Source: JAGLHV01 sp023143305 [NCBI: Clostridia bacterium] (lineage in GTDB: Bacteria > CBDUZB01 > JAGLHV01). Taken from it: DNA of 61,595 nucleotides. The stretch lies in contig DAOVVV010000012.1 in NCBI GenBank assembly GCA_030637025.1, positions 1-61,595 of the forward strand, given 5' to 3'. Under the pieces are notes generated by a model. It saw only the letters and a list, made by a program, of their open reading frames with translations, had not been told where the DNA came from and searched no databases. Made by a program: the position numbers and the translations under genes. Shown here one piece after another: positions 51,491 through 61,086 of the stretch. Each line of letters begins with the position of its first letter. Positions within the stretch are counted from its first letter, which is position 1.

Positions 51491-53641
51491 ATGAAACAGG
51501 TGGTTCAGAATTATAAAACAGGCAAAATAAAACTGGAAGAAGTTTCTGTCCCTTTTTGTAAATCCGGTGGTGTTGTAGTGCGAAATATTTGTTCTGCGGT
51601 TAGCGTGGGTACAGAGAGGTTAATGATTGATATGGCTAAAAAGAGTTTACTGGGGAAGGCAATTGCCCGGCCGGATCTGGTTCGTTTAGCTTATCAGAAA
51701 GCATTAAAAGAAGGATTTATAAGTGTTTTTAAAGAGGCGATGAATCGTTTGGATGAGTCGATACCCATGGGATATAGTTCCGGTGGGGAGATTGTAGAAA
51801 TAGGGAAAGGAGTTAGTCGGTTTAAGGTGGGGGACAGGGTGGTTTGTGCCGGGGCAGGGTTTGCTGTGCATGCTCAATATATATGGATACCGGAAAATTT
51901 ATGTATTAAGTTTCCTGATATTCTGGATTTTGAGTCAGCATCTTTTGGAATGATAGGAGCAATTGCCGTTAACGGTATAAGAAAAGCCAATTTAACTTTT
52001 GGTGAAAATGTTGCGGTAATAGGGTTGGGATTAATCGGGTTAATTACTGTTCAGGTTTTAAAATCTTATGGATGTCGGGTGGTGGGTATTGACTTAGATA
52101 AAAACAAAGTAAATCTGGCAGAAGAATTGGGAGTTGATTTAGGTCTAAAGGTAGATAAAGATAATATTTTGTCTGAAGTAGAAAATTTTACCCGGAAGAA
52201 TGGTTTTGATGCAGTAATTATTACGGCGGCAAGCGGTGATACAAAACCTGTTCGATTGGCAGAAGATATTGTCAGGAGAAAAGGAAGAATAGTTTTAGTC
52301 GGTGTAGCTGATTTAAAATTAACCAGAAAAATTTTCTGGGAAAAAGAATTATCTTTTATTGTAGCCAGGGCAGCAGGTGAGGAAAATGATTATCATCCGG
52401 AAATTAATCGTTGGACACAGGGAAGGAATATAGAGCATTTTATCGATCTTTTAATCAAAAACAAAGTAAAAATGGATAAATTAATTACCCATTATTTTAA
52501 AATAGAAGAAGCCTTAAAATGTTATGATATGATTCTTAAAAAGAAAGAACCTCATATAGGGGTTGTTTTCAGGTATAGTGATAATTTAGAAATTAATGAT
52601 AGTGCAAAAAAAACAAGGCTGGTTTTTAAACAGGACAGCCTTAAAAAACAATTTTCCAGATTAAATGTTGGTGTTATTGGGGGAGGAAATTTCACTAAAA
52701 ATATTTTGTTGCCGGCTTTAAAAAAAGTTAACGGAATAAATCTGGTTGGTATAGCTACTACTAAAGGTATATCTTCCCAACAAGTCGGGAAAAAATTCGG
52801 ATTCAATTATTGCTCGTCAGATTATAAAGAAATTTTAACTGATAAATCGATAGGAAGTATTATTGTTTCTACCCAGCACAATCTTCATTCTATAATGATT
52901 ATAGATGGGTTAAAAGCGGAGAAAAATGTTTTTGTAGAAAAGCCCTTATGTCTTAATATTGCTGAGTTAAAAGAGATAGTAAAAATATTTAGCGGCTCAG
53001 GACAAAGGTTAATGGTAGGGTTTAATAGAAGATTTAGTTCTTTAACTATGCAAGCCAAGTCTTGTTTGGAAAAAAGAAGTACGGCATTAATGCTGAATTA
53101 TAGAGTTAATGCGGGAAATGTTGCCGATGGCCATTGGGTGAATGACATAGAGGTTAGCGGCGGAAGAATTATTGGCGAGATATGTCATTTTATTGATTTT
53201 TTTCAATTTATTACCAATGCTCACCCGCAAAAAATCTATGTTGAGTCTATAGGTGGAAACCAGGGTAAGTATTCCCATGGTGACAATGTTTGCTTAACTG
53301 TATGTCTTTCCGATGGTTCGGTAGGAACAATTATTTATAACACAAAAGGATCCAAAGCTTTTTCCAGAGAGAGGATAGAAATTTTCTCTGAAGATTCTGT
53401 GGTAATGATAGAAGATTTTAAAAAGTTAATAATGGTTAAAGGAAATAAGAAGAGACGGATTGTTAAAATGTCTCAGGATTTAGGTTATGTTAATGAATTG
53501 AATTGTTTTTTTGATGCGGATAGATTTAATCATGAGGATTTTTTTAAGCAATACTTATATACCTCTTTAGCTACTTTTAAAGCGTTAGATTCTCTTAAAA
53601 CAGGAAAGTGTGTTAAAATAGAATTGGAAGAAGTTTTATAA
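51491..53641 (+). CDS. Bi-domain oxidoreductase: zinc-ADH-like plus Gfo/Idh/MocA
   Basis: The 716-residue protein has a medium-chain dehydrogenase domain (1-360: IPMGYSSGGEIVEIGKGVSR, VGDRVVCAGAGFAVHAQY, NVAVIGLGLIGLITVQVLKS) fused to a Gfo/Idh/MocA domain (about 395-716: LNVGVIGGGNFTKNILLPAL, VEKPLCLN, MVGFNRRFS, GGRIIGEICHFIDFFQFI). This bi-domain enzyme is a known family of surface-polysaccharide loci, thought to modify a nucleotide sugar. It is followed by a glycosyltransferase (2-base gap) and an epimerase. Confidence 0.92.
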   Translation: MKQVVQNYKTGKIKLEEVSVPFCKSGGVVVRNICSAVSVGTERLMIDMAKKSLLGKAIARPDLVRLAYQKALKEGFISVFKEAMNRLDESIPMGYSSGGEIVEIGKGVSRFKVGDRVVCAGAGFAVHAQYIWIPENLCIKFPDILDFESASFGMIGAIAVNGIRKANLTFGENVAVIGLGLIGLITVQVLKSYGCRVVGIDLDKNKVNLAEELGVDLGLKVDKDNILSEVENFTRKNGFDAVIITAASGDTKPVRLAEDIVRRKGRIVLVGVADLKLTRKIFWEKELSFIVARAAGEENDYHPEINRWTQGRNIEHFIDLLIKNKVKMDKLITHYFKIEEALKCYDMILKKKEPHIGVVFRYSDNLEINDSAKKTRLVFKQDSLKKQFSRLNVGVIGGGNFTKNILLPALKKVNGINLVGIATTKGISSQQVGKKFGFNYCSSDYKEILTDKSIGSIIVSTQHNLHSIMIIDGLKAEKNVFVEKPLCLNIAELKEIVKIFSGSGQRLMVGFNRRFSSLTMQAKSCLEKRSTALMLNYRVNAGNVADGHWVNDIEVSGGRIIGEICHFIDFFQFITNAHPQKIYVESIGGNQGKYSHGDNVCLTVCLSDGSVGTIIYNTKGSKAFSRERIEIFSEDSVVMIEDFKKLIMVKGNKKRRIVKMSQDLGYVNELNCFFDADRFNHEDFFKQYLYTSLATFKALDSLKTGKCVKIELEEVL

Positions 53642-53643
53642 AA

Positions 53644-54876
53644 ATGATAAAAGTATTATTGTTAACTGCGTATTTCCCTCCCGAAATTGGTTCTGCTTCT
53701 CACCTTTTTTACGAACTTGCAGAAAGTTTAGCCAAAAAAAAGTACAAGGTTACTTTAATTACAGGATTTCCCAGATATAATGTAGATAAAAAAATAGTGG
53801 ATTCTTATAAGGGTAAGTTTCTGGTACAGGAATTAGTAGCGGGAATTAAAGTTATCAGAGTAAGAATACCTGGTTTTTCCGGGAGCATTCCTTTATTTAA
53901 AGGATTAAATCAGTTTATTACTGCCTTTTGCTTTTTAGGTGTCGGCCTGTTTTTTAAGGCTGGTGACCTTATTCTTCTTTATTCACCCCCTCTTCCTTTA
54001 GGGCTTTCGGGATATTTTTTAGCTAAAATGAAAAAAATTCCTCTGGTAATTAATATTCAGGATTTATTTCCCCAGAGTGCAATAGACCTGCACGTTTTAA
54101 AAAACAGATATTTAATTAAATTCTTTGAAATTATAGAAAAATTTATTTATAAAAAGACAGACTTTATTACCGTTCATTCATCGGGAAATAAAAAGGATGT
54201 GATTAATAAAGGTGCTTTTCCTCAGAAAGTAGAGGTCATCCCTAATTGGGTGGATACGGATTTAATAAAGCCGTCAGACAGATTTAACCAATTTAGAAAA
54301 GACCATTGTTTGAATAATAGATTTATTGTTTCTTTTGTAGGTGTGATGGGGTATTCTCAGGACATGGAAATTATAATGGAAAGTGCTTTACAATTAAGAG
54401 ATTATGAGAAAATAGTATTTCTTCTGGTAGGAGGAGGGATTAAAAAAGAGGGATTAGAGAGAAAAGTAAAAATGAATAATTTGAATAATGTAATATTTGT
54501 TCCTTTTCAACCCAGAGAAAAATATCCTTCTGTTTTAGCTGCTTCGGATATTTGTCTGGTAACTCTCAAAGAAAAAGTAAAAACACCGGTAGTTCCTTCG
54601 AAAATAGTATCGATTATGAGTAGTGCCCGTCCTTTAATTGCCAGTATGAGTTCCCAAGGGGATGCTATTCGGATTATTAAGGAGGCTCAATGTGGACTTT
54701 GTGTCGAGCCGGGAAATTCGCAAATGTTGACACAGGCTATTATTAAATTATATAATAACCTTTCTTTAAGGAACCAATTAAGTAAAAATGGTAGAATGTA
54801 TGCCCAAAAGTATTTTGCCAGACATATTTGTATAGCTAAATACGATATAATATTTAAGAAAATTCTCAAACAATAA
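53644..54876 (+). CDS. GT4-type glycosyltransferase (WbuB-like)
   Basis: The 410-residue GT-B enzyme has an N-terminal Gly-rich start YFPPEIGSASHLFYELAESL, INIQDLFPQSAID, then GT4 C-lobe blocks VEVIPNWVDTDLIKPSDRF, FVGVMGYSQDMEIIMES, LLVGGGIKKEGL, VPSKIVSIMSSARPLIASMS. This order matches WbuB-like fucosyl/GlcNAc transferases. It adds a sugar to a lipid-linked oligosaccharide at the inner membrane. Start 2 bases after the oxidoreductase stop: same operon. Confidence 0.93.
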   Translation: MIKVLLLTAYFPPEIGSASHLFYELAESLAKKKYKVTLITGFPRYNVDKKIVDSYKGKFLVQELVAGIKVIRVRIPGFSGSIPLFKGLNQFITAFCFLGVGLFFKAGDLILLYSPPLPLGLSGYFLAKMKKIPLVINIQDLFPQSAIDLHVLKNRYLIKFFEIIEKFIYKKTDFITVHSSGNKKDVINKGAFPQKVEVIPNWVDTDLIKPSDRFNQFRKDHCLNNRFIVSFVGVMGYSQDMEIIMESALQLRDYEKIVFLLVGGGIKKEGLERKVKMNNLNNVIFVPFQPREKYPSVLAASDICLVTLKEKVKTPVVPSKIVSIMSSARPLIASMSSQGDAIRIIKEAQCGLCVEPGNSQMLTQAIIKLYNNLSLRNQLSKNGRMYAQKYFARHICIAKYDIIFKKILKQ

Positions 54877-54900
54877 AGGGGGGGGATTTTATTTAGGGTT

Positions 54901-55902
54901 ATGGTAAAAAATAATTTTTTAAAAGAATATAAAAATAAAAAAGTACTTATTACCGGTGGTGCCGGCTGTATCGGGAGTAATTTAATTTACGCTTTAGCTT
55001 AGTTGGAATTAAAAAAAATTGTTATTATAGATGATCTTTCTTCTTCTTCAAGATGGAATATTCCTGAAGTTTCCAATCTTGTTTTTGTTGAAGGGGATAT
55101 TTTAAATGAAACATTGTTAAAAGAACTTTTTTCGGAAAAGCCGGATTATGTGTTTCATTTAGCTGCTTTATTTGCCAACCAAAATTCTGTTGAACATCCT
55201 CAAAGAGATTTAATGGTAAGTGGGATAGGGACATTAAGGATTCTTCAGCAAGCTAATTTGTCAGGGGTAAAAAAAATTGTTTATGCTTCTTCCGGATGTT
55301 CTGTTTATGGTAATCATGCCCCCTTACCTCTAAAAGAAGATTATATATCAATAAATCTGGATACCCCTTATCAGGTTACTAAGTTAGTAGGGGAATTATA
55401 TTGTAATTTTTTTTACAATTATTATTCTTTACCGGTAGTAAGATTAAGGTTTTTTAATGTTTATGGTCCGGGAGAAATACCCGGCAAATATCGAAATGTT
55501 ATCCCTAATTTTATTTATTGGGCAATGCATAAGCATCCTTTGCCTATTACCGGGACAGGCAGGGAAACAAGGGATTTTACTTATGTAGAAGATATAGTCA
55601 AGGGTATTTTAGCTGCCGGGGTAATTCCTCAAGCAGTCGGTGAGGCAATAAACCTTGCTTCAGGAAAAGAAACGAAGATTATTGATTTAGCAAAATCAAT
55701 AAATAGTAGTTTAAATAATAAAGAAATAATTTTTCAGGAAAGAAGAAAATGGGATAAAGCAAGCTGTAGAAGAGCATCTATTGTCAAAGCAAGGAAAATT
55801 TTAGGGTATGAACCCAAAGTAGAGTTTTCCACCGGGTTAGAAAAAACAATTGATTGGATTAAGCAAAATATTACAAAAATAGAGCAGAGTGTAAAGTTTT
55901 AA
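54901..55902 (+). pseudogene. NAD-dependent nucleotide-sugar epimerase/dehydratase with in-frame TAG
   Basis: ATG 54901 begins KNNFLKEYKNKKVLITGGAG and CIGSNLIYALA, the NAD-binding P-loop, then TAG at 55000-55002. The frame continues unbroken with LELKKIVIIDDLSSSSRWNI, the catalytic YQVTK (YxxxK), FFNVYGPGE and a normal C-terminus (IDWIKQNI). Total 333 residues, the usual length. TTG 55003 could start a shorter protein but it would lack the GxxGxxG loop and so not bind NAD. One base separates it from an intact UDP-sugar epimerase. Third gene of the polysaccharide trio. Confidence 0.85.
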
Positions 55903-56153
55903 AATTAAATATTTTTTTTATATACACTAAAAATGTTATTCGTTAAAAGCTTTTAGCAGTAAAATAACTTTATAATTTAGTTTCTTACTGTAGATGGAAA
56001 ACAGTATTATTATTAGTATTATTTTATAAAAATTACAGTTTTTAGAAGACTAATTTATTAGAGAGAAGTAGACAGGCAAAATCTAATTGACAAAAGAATA
56101 TATTTATGATACTTTTATAAAGAAATAATTTGAAATATAGGGGGTAAGAATAA

Positions 56154-57023
56154 ATGAAACAAAGGATTTTAAAAGTAGTATTGATGTTAGGTCTGTTGAT
56201 TTTGCCAATGAAACTTAATGCTCAAGAGTATAAAGATGTCAAGCCTAAGATTAGAAATATAATTAGAAAGTTTAAAACGAATGGGGTGTTAAACAGTTTT
56301 ATTGGTAAATATGGAAAAGGATATTTTCGTCCAACAGCAACGATAAAAAGGGAAGATTTGCTAGTGGCTCTTTATGAATATGATAAATTTACTCGTACTT
56401 TAATGGAATATCAAAAAGTGTTGGATAAAAAAGTGCGTAATTTAACTACTCAATTAAATAAAACAAAACAGCAGTTGGCTGTTTTGCAAAAAGGAGGAGT
56501 AGGTAAAGAGAATATGGGTATGATATTATCTGAAATTAAAAAAGAATTACCATTGCTGGCAAAAGGCGGAGCTTTAACTCAAAAAACCGAACAGAGGATT
56601 GATCTTTTAGAGGAAAAAATAGATTTTTTAAGTGCAGGAAAAGGTGGAAAAACCACTAGTGTGGGTGCAATTAGCCGAATTATTCGTACTTCTCCTCAAG
56701 TTAAAATGGTGATAAGAAAAGAGGTTAAGGCAGTACTAGATAAAAGTTCTTCATCAATGCAGGTAAGGGGTTCGGTAGATATGAAAAAAATTATCAGAGA
56801 GGTTCGGAAAGATTTACCTCGTTTAATGGGTAATATTCCTATTCCTAAAAAAATACGGGCAGAATTTATTGCGGTGAAGGAAAAAATGAGTTTATTAGAA
56901 GAACTTAGTGAAGAAATAGGAGAAGATATGTTTGCTAATATGCTTAGTAATTCCCGTAAAGTTAAAAAAGCCCTGAGCAAAGAAGTTCGGAAAATTAATT
57001 CCAGAAGAAGAAAAAGAAAATAG
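56154..57023 (+). CDS. Exported SLH-like / coiled-coil protein 2
   Basis: The 289-residue protein has a signal peptide (to about 23, LNAQ), the SLH-like block EYKDVKPKIRNIIRKF with YGKGYFRPTATIKREDLLVA (24-80), then a coiled coil (85-125) and two related helical segments (MILSEIKKELPLLAKGG and IIREVRKDLPRLMGNIPIPK). It is a paralogue of the gene at 41531, with a longer basic C-terminus (NSRRRKRK). It is probably envelope-attached. TTGACA at 56090 with TACTTT at 17 bases is a possible promoter. It precedes the FHA receptor by 56 bases. Confidence 0.78.
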   Translation: MKQRILKVVLMLGLLILPMKLNAQEYKDVKPKIRNIIRKFKTNGVLNSFIGKYGKGYFRPTATIKREDLLVALYEYDKFTRTLMEYQKVLDKKVRNLTTQLNKTKQQLAVLQKGGVGKENMGMILSEIKKELPLLAKGGALTQKTEQRIDLLEEKIDFLSAGKGGKTTSVGAISRIIRTSPQVKMVIRKEVKAVLDKSSSSMQVRGSVDMKKIIREVRKDLPRLMGNIPIPKKIRAEFIAVKEKMSLLEELSEEIGEDMFANMLSNSRKVKKALSKEVRKINSRRRKRK

Positions 57024-57079
57024 TGTTTTAGAAAAAAAACGGTAATAAACAATTATTTTTTAAAAGAGCAGGGGGGGTA

Positions 57080-59341
57080 ATGTTTAAATTAGTGTTAAAG
57101 AAAAAAGCAGAAATTATTTTAGAATGTATTTTGGATGACCGGCAAATTGTTGTAGGTAGTGCGGAAGAGTGTGATATTAGAATTGAAGATAAGATGGTTT
57201 CTTTACAACATTGCATAATAAAGAAAGAAAATAGCCAGTTTGTAGTTCAGGATTTAAAAACCGCTTATGGGACTTTAGTGAACGGGAAAAAAATAGAAAG
57301 TAGTCAATTAAAAGTTAATGATGAAATTGGAATAAGTCCTTATTCTTTGGTTTTAAGAGAAAAAATTCAAAGAAGAAAAAAAGAATTAAAGTCGTATAAT
57401 TTGCTGGGTATTCATGGTGCTTTTGAAGGTAAAAAATATGAATTAGAGTATGGTGAAACGAGAATTGGAAGGAGTGATGTTTTTAATGAAATTATTCTCT
57501 GGGGAAATGTTGATCCCAGCGTTTCACGAAGACATGCGACTATTACTTTTCAGGATAACCAATATGTTTTAACTGACAAAAGAAGCAGAAACAGAACATT
57601 TGTTAATAAAAAAGAAGTAGGAGAAGATGAATCGATTCTTTTGCAGTCTAAGGATGAAATTCTAATCGGACGTACGATTTTCAGATTTGTAGAGGAAGAT
57701 GACCATGATTATTCTCCTCCTACCAAAGCAGGTATTTTTCTGGTGAGATTCAAATATCCTTTTTTTAAATTTTTATCAGCAGCGCTTGTTTTAACGGGCT
57801 TATTTTTATTTTATTTCGGAATAAGAGGAATTTTGATAATTAAACATAAGCCGAATATGTTTACGATGAAACTCTTTATGACTTTTAAAACGGATGAAGA
57901 AAGAGAAATTTTACAGCAGACTCCTGATTACTTTTCTTCAGAAGAAGTTTATGCAATTACTTCTTCTCCGGCAATAGGAGATTTGAATAACGATGGGCGA
58001 AATGAAATTGTCCTTGCTACGACCGGCGGATATCTTTATGCCTGGAGTGGTACAACAGGAGAAAAGATATGGGAAGAACCTGTTAAAATAGGAACTAAAA
58101 TAGTATCATCGCCTTCTTTGATAGATATGAATGGAGATGGTGCGAAAGACATTATTATTGGTTCGAATGATTCTTGCCTTTATATTATCGATGGGCCTAC
58201 CGGTAAATTGATTTATAAAAGTGAAATATTGGGGGGGAATTTGCGTTCTTCTCCGGTAGTTTATGACTTAGATGGGGATAACTGGCTGGATATAGTAATT
58301 TGTTCTGAACAGGGAAGGGTTTATTTTATTTATTCTCCTCTTTTTGAATCTAAAATAGAAATAAAAAATGTGGTAGGAAATATTTATTCTTCCCCTATGG
58401 TATTTGTAGAAAGGGGAAGTGCTAAAACAGTTGTTGGAACTATTGAGGGGAAATTGTATTTTTTTAATGGTAAAGCAGAGGTAGATAATATTATATACCT
58501 TACAGAAGTGATAAATAAAAATCTGGGTATTTATTTGCCGCTTAACGAAATAACTCCAACAGCAGCTGAGGGTGATTTGGATGGAGATCAAATCCCGGAT
58601 GTTGTAATTGCTGATAAACAATATTATGTATCTGTGGTGAGAGGAGATGATAAAGAATTACTTTGGGACCCTTATTATATTGAACCAATTTCAGAAAAAA
58701 TTTCTCCTTTTTATTATTCTTCACCGGTTTTAACAGATTTAGACGGCGATAACAATCTGGATATTATTGTTGCCAGTTGTAATGGGGGAATATTTGCTAT
58801 AAAGGGGATTTCCGGAGAGCTTCTTTGGAAGTATGATACGGGGGTAGAAAACAGAATAATTTCTTCACCTGCCCTGGCTGATCTGGATAAGGACGGAATA
58901 GCGGATATAATAATTGGTAATGAAGACGGAAGTTTATATGTTTTGAGAGGTAGAGCCAATCTTTCTGATAAAGTAAACCGTCTTTTGTTTAAAGAAAAAA
59001 TTTCGTCTATACCTATTACTGCTTCTGCTGTAGTAGGCGATGTGCAAGGAAATGGATATCTTGATATTGTAAGTAGTTGTATGGATAATAGAATAGGGGT
59101 TTATTCGACTAACACAAAAATATTTAAAAACCAGGTAGTTTGGCCTATGTTTCATTCCAATACCCGGCATTCAGGAAGATATTCTTTTGAAAATAAATTG
59201 TTTCCTTTTTGTATTAAATTTTTGGGAGGTTTTCTTTTAGTATTAATGACGATTTTTACAAATTTATTTATTATAAAAAGGAAAAAAAGAAAAAGACCCC
59301 AGGTTTTGTTCGAAAATAATAAAAACGAAAAAAGGAACTAG
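57080..59341 (+). CDS. Double-FHA transmembrane protein with extracytoplasmic FG-GAP/PQQ-like propeller
   Basis: The 753-residue protein starts with two FHA phosphothreonine-binding domains: FHA1 (1-95; VVGSAEECDIRI, MVSLQHC) has Ser where the usual Arg sits (G-S, not G-R); FHA2 (about 110-212; TRIGRSD, DPSVSRRHATI, SRNRTFVN) is canonical. A membrane helix (about 228-250) leads to repeats of the form SSPAIGDLNNDGRNEIVLAT plus YLYAWSGTTGEKIWEE (about 290-700), an integrin-alpha/PQQ-like propeller with DxNxDG calcium loops. A second membrane helix lies at about 712-732. It could couple an outside ligand to kinase signalling. PP2C follows. Confidence 0.9.
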   Translation: MFKLVLKKKAEIILECILDDRQIVVGSAEECDIRIEDKMVSLQHCIIKKENSQFVVQDLKTAYGTLVNGKKIESSQLKVNDEIGISPYSLVLREKIQRRKKELKSYNLLGIHGAFEGKKYELEYGETRIGRSDVFNEIILWGNVDPSVSRRHATITFQDNQYVLTDKRSRNRTFVNKKEVGEDESILLQSKDEILIGRTIFRFVEEDDHDYSPPTKAGIFLVRFKYPFFKFLSAALVLTGLFLFYFGIRGILIIKHKPNMFTMKLFMTFKTDEEREILQQTPDYFSSEEVYAITSSPAIGDLNNDGRNEIVLATTGGYLYAWSGTTGEKIWEEPVKIGTKIVSSPSLIDMNGDGAKDIIIGSNDSCLYIIDGPTGKLIYKSEILGGNLRSSPVVYDLDGDNWLDIVICSEQGRVYFIYSPLFESKIEIKNVVGNIYSSPMVFVERGSAKTVVGTIEGKLYFFNGKAEVDNIIYLTEVINKNLGIYLPLNEITPTAAEGDLDGDQIPDVVIADKQYYVSVVRGDDKELLWDPYYIEPISEKISPFYYSSPVLTDLDGDNNLDIIVASCNGGIFAIKGISGELLWKYDTGVENRIISSPALADLDKDGIADIIIGNEDGSLYVLRGRANLSDKVNRLLFKEKISSIPITASAVVGDVQGNGYLDIVSSCMDNRIGVYSTNTKIFKNQVVWPMFHSNTRHSGRYSFENKLFPFCIKFLGGFLLVLMTIFTNLFIIKRKKRKRPQVLFENNKNEKRN

Positions 59342-59496
59342 TAGGGATATTTAAGATATGTTTTTAAAAAAGATTATACTTTAAGTAGAAAAGAAAAAGC
59401 AAAAATTGATATTTGTCCGGGATGGTTGAGTAATTTTTTTGTATTTTTTTTTAACTGAGAGTTGATAAGAAATAAGACAAAAGGAGAAATTTTTTT

Positions 59497-61014
59497 ATGT
59501 TGCTAAGAATGGCTTCCCAAACGGATGTAGGAAAGAAACGTTCTTTAAATGAAGATAAAATGGGAAAATATGTGCAAGAAAACCTTTATCTTGTTTGTGA
59601 TGGAATGGGTGGGCAATCGGCAGGTGATATAGCCAGTGCTGTAGCGGTAGAAACAATTATAAATTATATAAAACTCATTAAAAACGGAAATTTTTTGTCT
59701 TTACGGCCGGAATTAAAAAAATCTGCTCTTTCACTTAAAGCATGTAATTTAGTTGAAGCAATTCGTCTTGCTAATCGTAGAATATTTAGACTAGCTGTTA
59801 AATATCCTTATTTACGGGGTATGGGGACTACTGTTGTTGCAGTGGTTTTAGATGGAAACGATATTTGTGTTGCGCATGTGGGTGATAGTAGAGTTTATCG
59901 AATGAGAAAAGGGAAAATAAAAAGATTAACTCAAGATCATTCATGGGTTAATGAATTACTTCAGGATAAAGAAATAAATGAAGAAGAAGCCAGAAGTTTT
60001 AGACAAAAAAATGTAATTACACGTGCTTTGGGGACAAAAGGAATGGTTAAGGTGGATATCAGGATAGAACCTGTTTTTAGTGATGATTTGTTTATTCTTT
60101 GTTCTGATGGGCTTACGGCAGTAGTAGAAGATGAAGAAATTTGTAGTGCTGTCATGAACGCTAAAGGCGATATAAATTTAGCCTGCGAAAATCTTATTAA
60201 TTTGGCTAATGAAAAAGGAGGGCCTGATAATATTTCTGTTGAGATTTTATTGATAAAAAATGATAATAAAAAGGGGATAATTGATCGAAAGAATAATCCT
60301 CTTGAATCTATAATTACTATATCCGAAGAGGAAAATACTGTTTTGCAGCTGGAAGATGAATTATTAGCAAAGATGTATAGTGAATCGGATGATGAAAAAA
60401 TAGGTATATTAGTGAGTAATAAAAAAGTTTGGCAAAATCCTTTATTTTTTAGCGGAATGGTTTTATTTTCTAGTATGTTAATGGTGTTTTTGGTTTTAAT
60501 ATATAAAGGTTCAGGAAAGAAAGAGGAAGTAGAAAAAGTTTCATTTACTACTGAAGAAGAAGTTATTTCCGGCAAAGTAAAGATTGAAACCGTTCCTCCA
60601 GGAGCAATAGTGTTTGTTGATGGGCGTAAATCGATAAAAAGAACCCCTGCAGAATTAACTTTACCGGAAAGAAAAGAAAGACCTTATAAAATAGGTTTAA
60701 AAAGAATTGACTATAAAGAAAGAGTTGTCAGTGTATTTGTTGTGGCTAATGATGAAATTAAAATTTGTGAGACTTTAGTTCCTCAGGCGCAAATTAATTT
60801 TGTTTTAGGTTTTGAAAAAGAATTACCTCAGGGTTCAAAGATATATATAGATGATCAACGGGTAGACCTGGATATTAATCAGTTGTGTGTGATTCAAACA
60901 AAGGATTTGGCTGTAGGAATGCATTCGATTAAAATCAAAAAAGGAAATGAGGTTTTGTGGCGAGAATCATTTTCTCTTGCTCTGGATGAAGTTAAAAGTA
61001 TTGTTATTGAATAA
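59497..61014 (+). CDS. PP2C-family Ser/Thr phosphatase with TM helix and PEGA domain
   Basis: The 505-residue protein begins with a PPM/PP2C domain (1-255): TDVGKKRSLNEDKMG, LVCDGMGGQSAGDIAS with metal-binding DGMGG, GMGTTVVAVVLDG, VGDSRVYRMRKGKI, LCSDGL and GGPDNISVEI. A TM helix (about 316-337) is followed by an outside PEGA-type domain (KIETVPPGAIVFVDGRKSIK with RTPAELTL) and a second Ig-like stretch. It should reverse Ser/Thr phosphorylation read by the FHA protein next door; the cognate kinase is not in the window. Confidence 0.93.
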   Translation: MLLRMASQTDVGKKRSLNEDKMGKYVQENLYLVCDGMGGQSAGDIASAVAVETIINYIKLIKNGNFLSLRPELKKSALSLKACNLVEAIRLANRRIFRLAVKYPYLRGMGTTVVAVVLDGNDICVAHVGDSRVYRMRKGKIKRLTQDHSWVNELLQDKEINEEEARSFRQKNVITRALGTKGMVKVDIRIEPVFSDDLFILCSDGLTAVVEDEEICSAVMNAKGDINLACENLINLANEKGGPDNISVEILLIKNDNKKGIIDRKNNPLESIITISEEENTVLQLEDELLAKMYSESDDEKIGILVSNKKVWQNPLFFSGMVLFSSMLMVFLVLIYKGSGKKEEVEKVSFTTEEEVISGKVKIETVPPGAIVFVDGRKSIKRTPAELTLPERKERPYKIGLKRIDYKERVVSVFVVANDEIKICETLVPQAQINFVLGFEKELPQGSKIYIDDQRVDLDINQLCVIQTKDLAVGMHSIKIKKGNEVLWRESFSLALDEVKSIVIE

Positions 61015-61086
61015 TAAGAGGCTATATTTGGTTTGAATTTTAAATAAATTGTAAGAGGGGTATAAAAAGTATTGGGGGGAGATATT

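Noticed and set aside
72-55002. Stop-codon reassignment to explain interrupted genes
   Set aside because: TAA, TAG and TGA all occur as interrupting stops, and intact genes end normally in each of them.
59961-60575. 204-residue minus-strand ORF
   Set aside because: It is a Ser-rich shadow of the PP2C phosphatase frame, whose motifs are clear on the plus strand.
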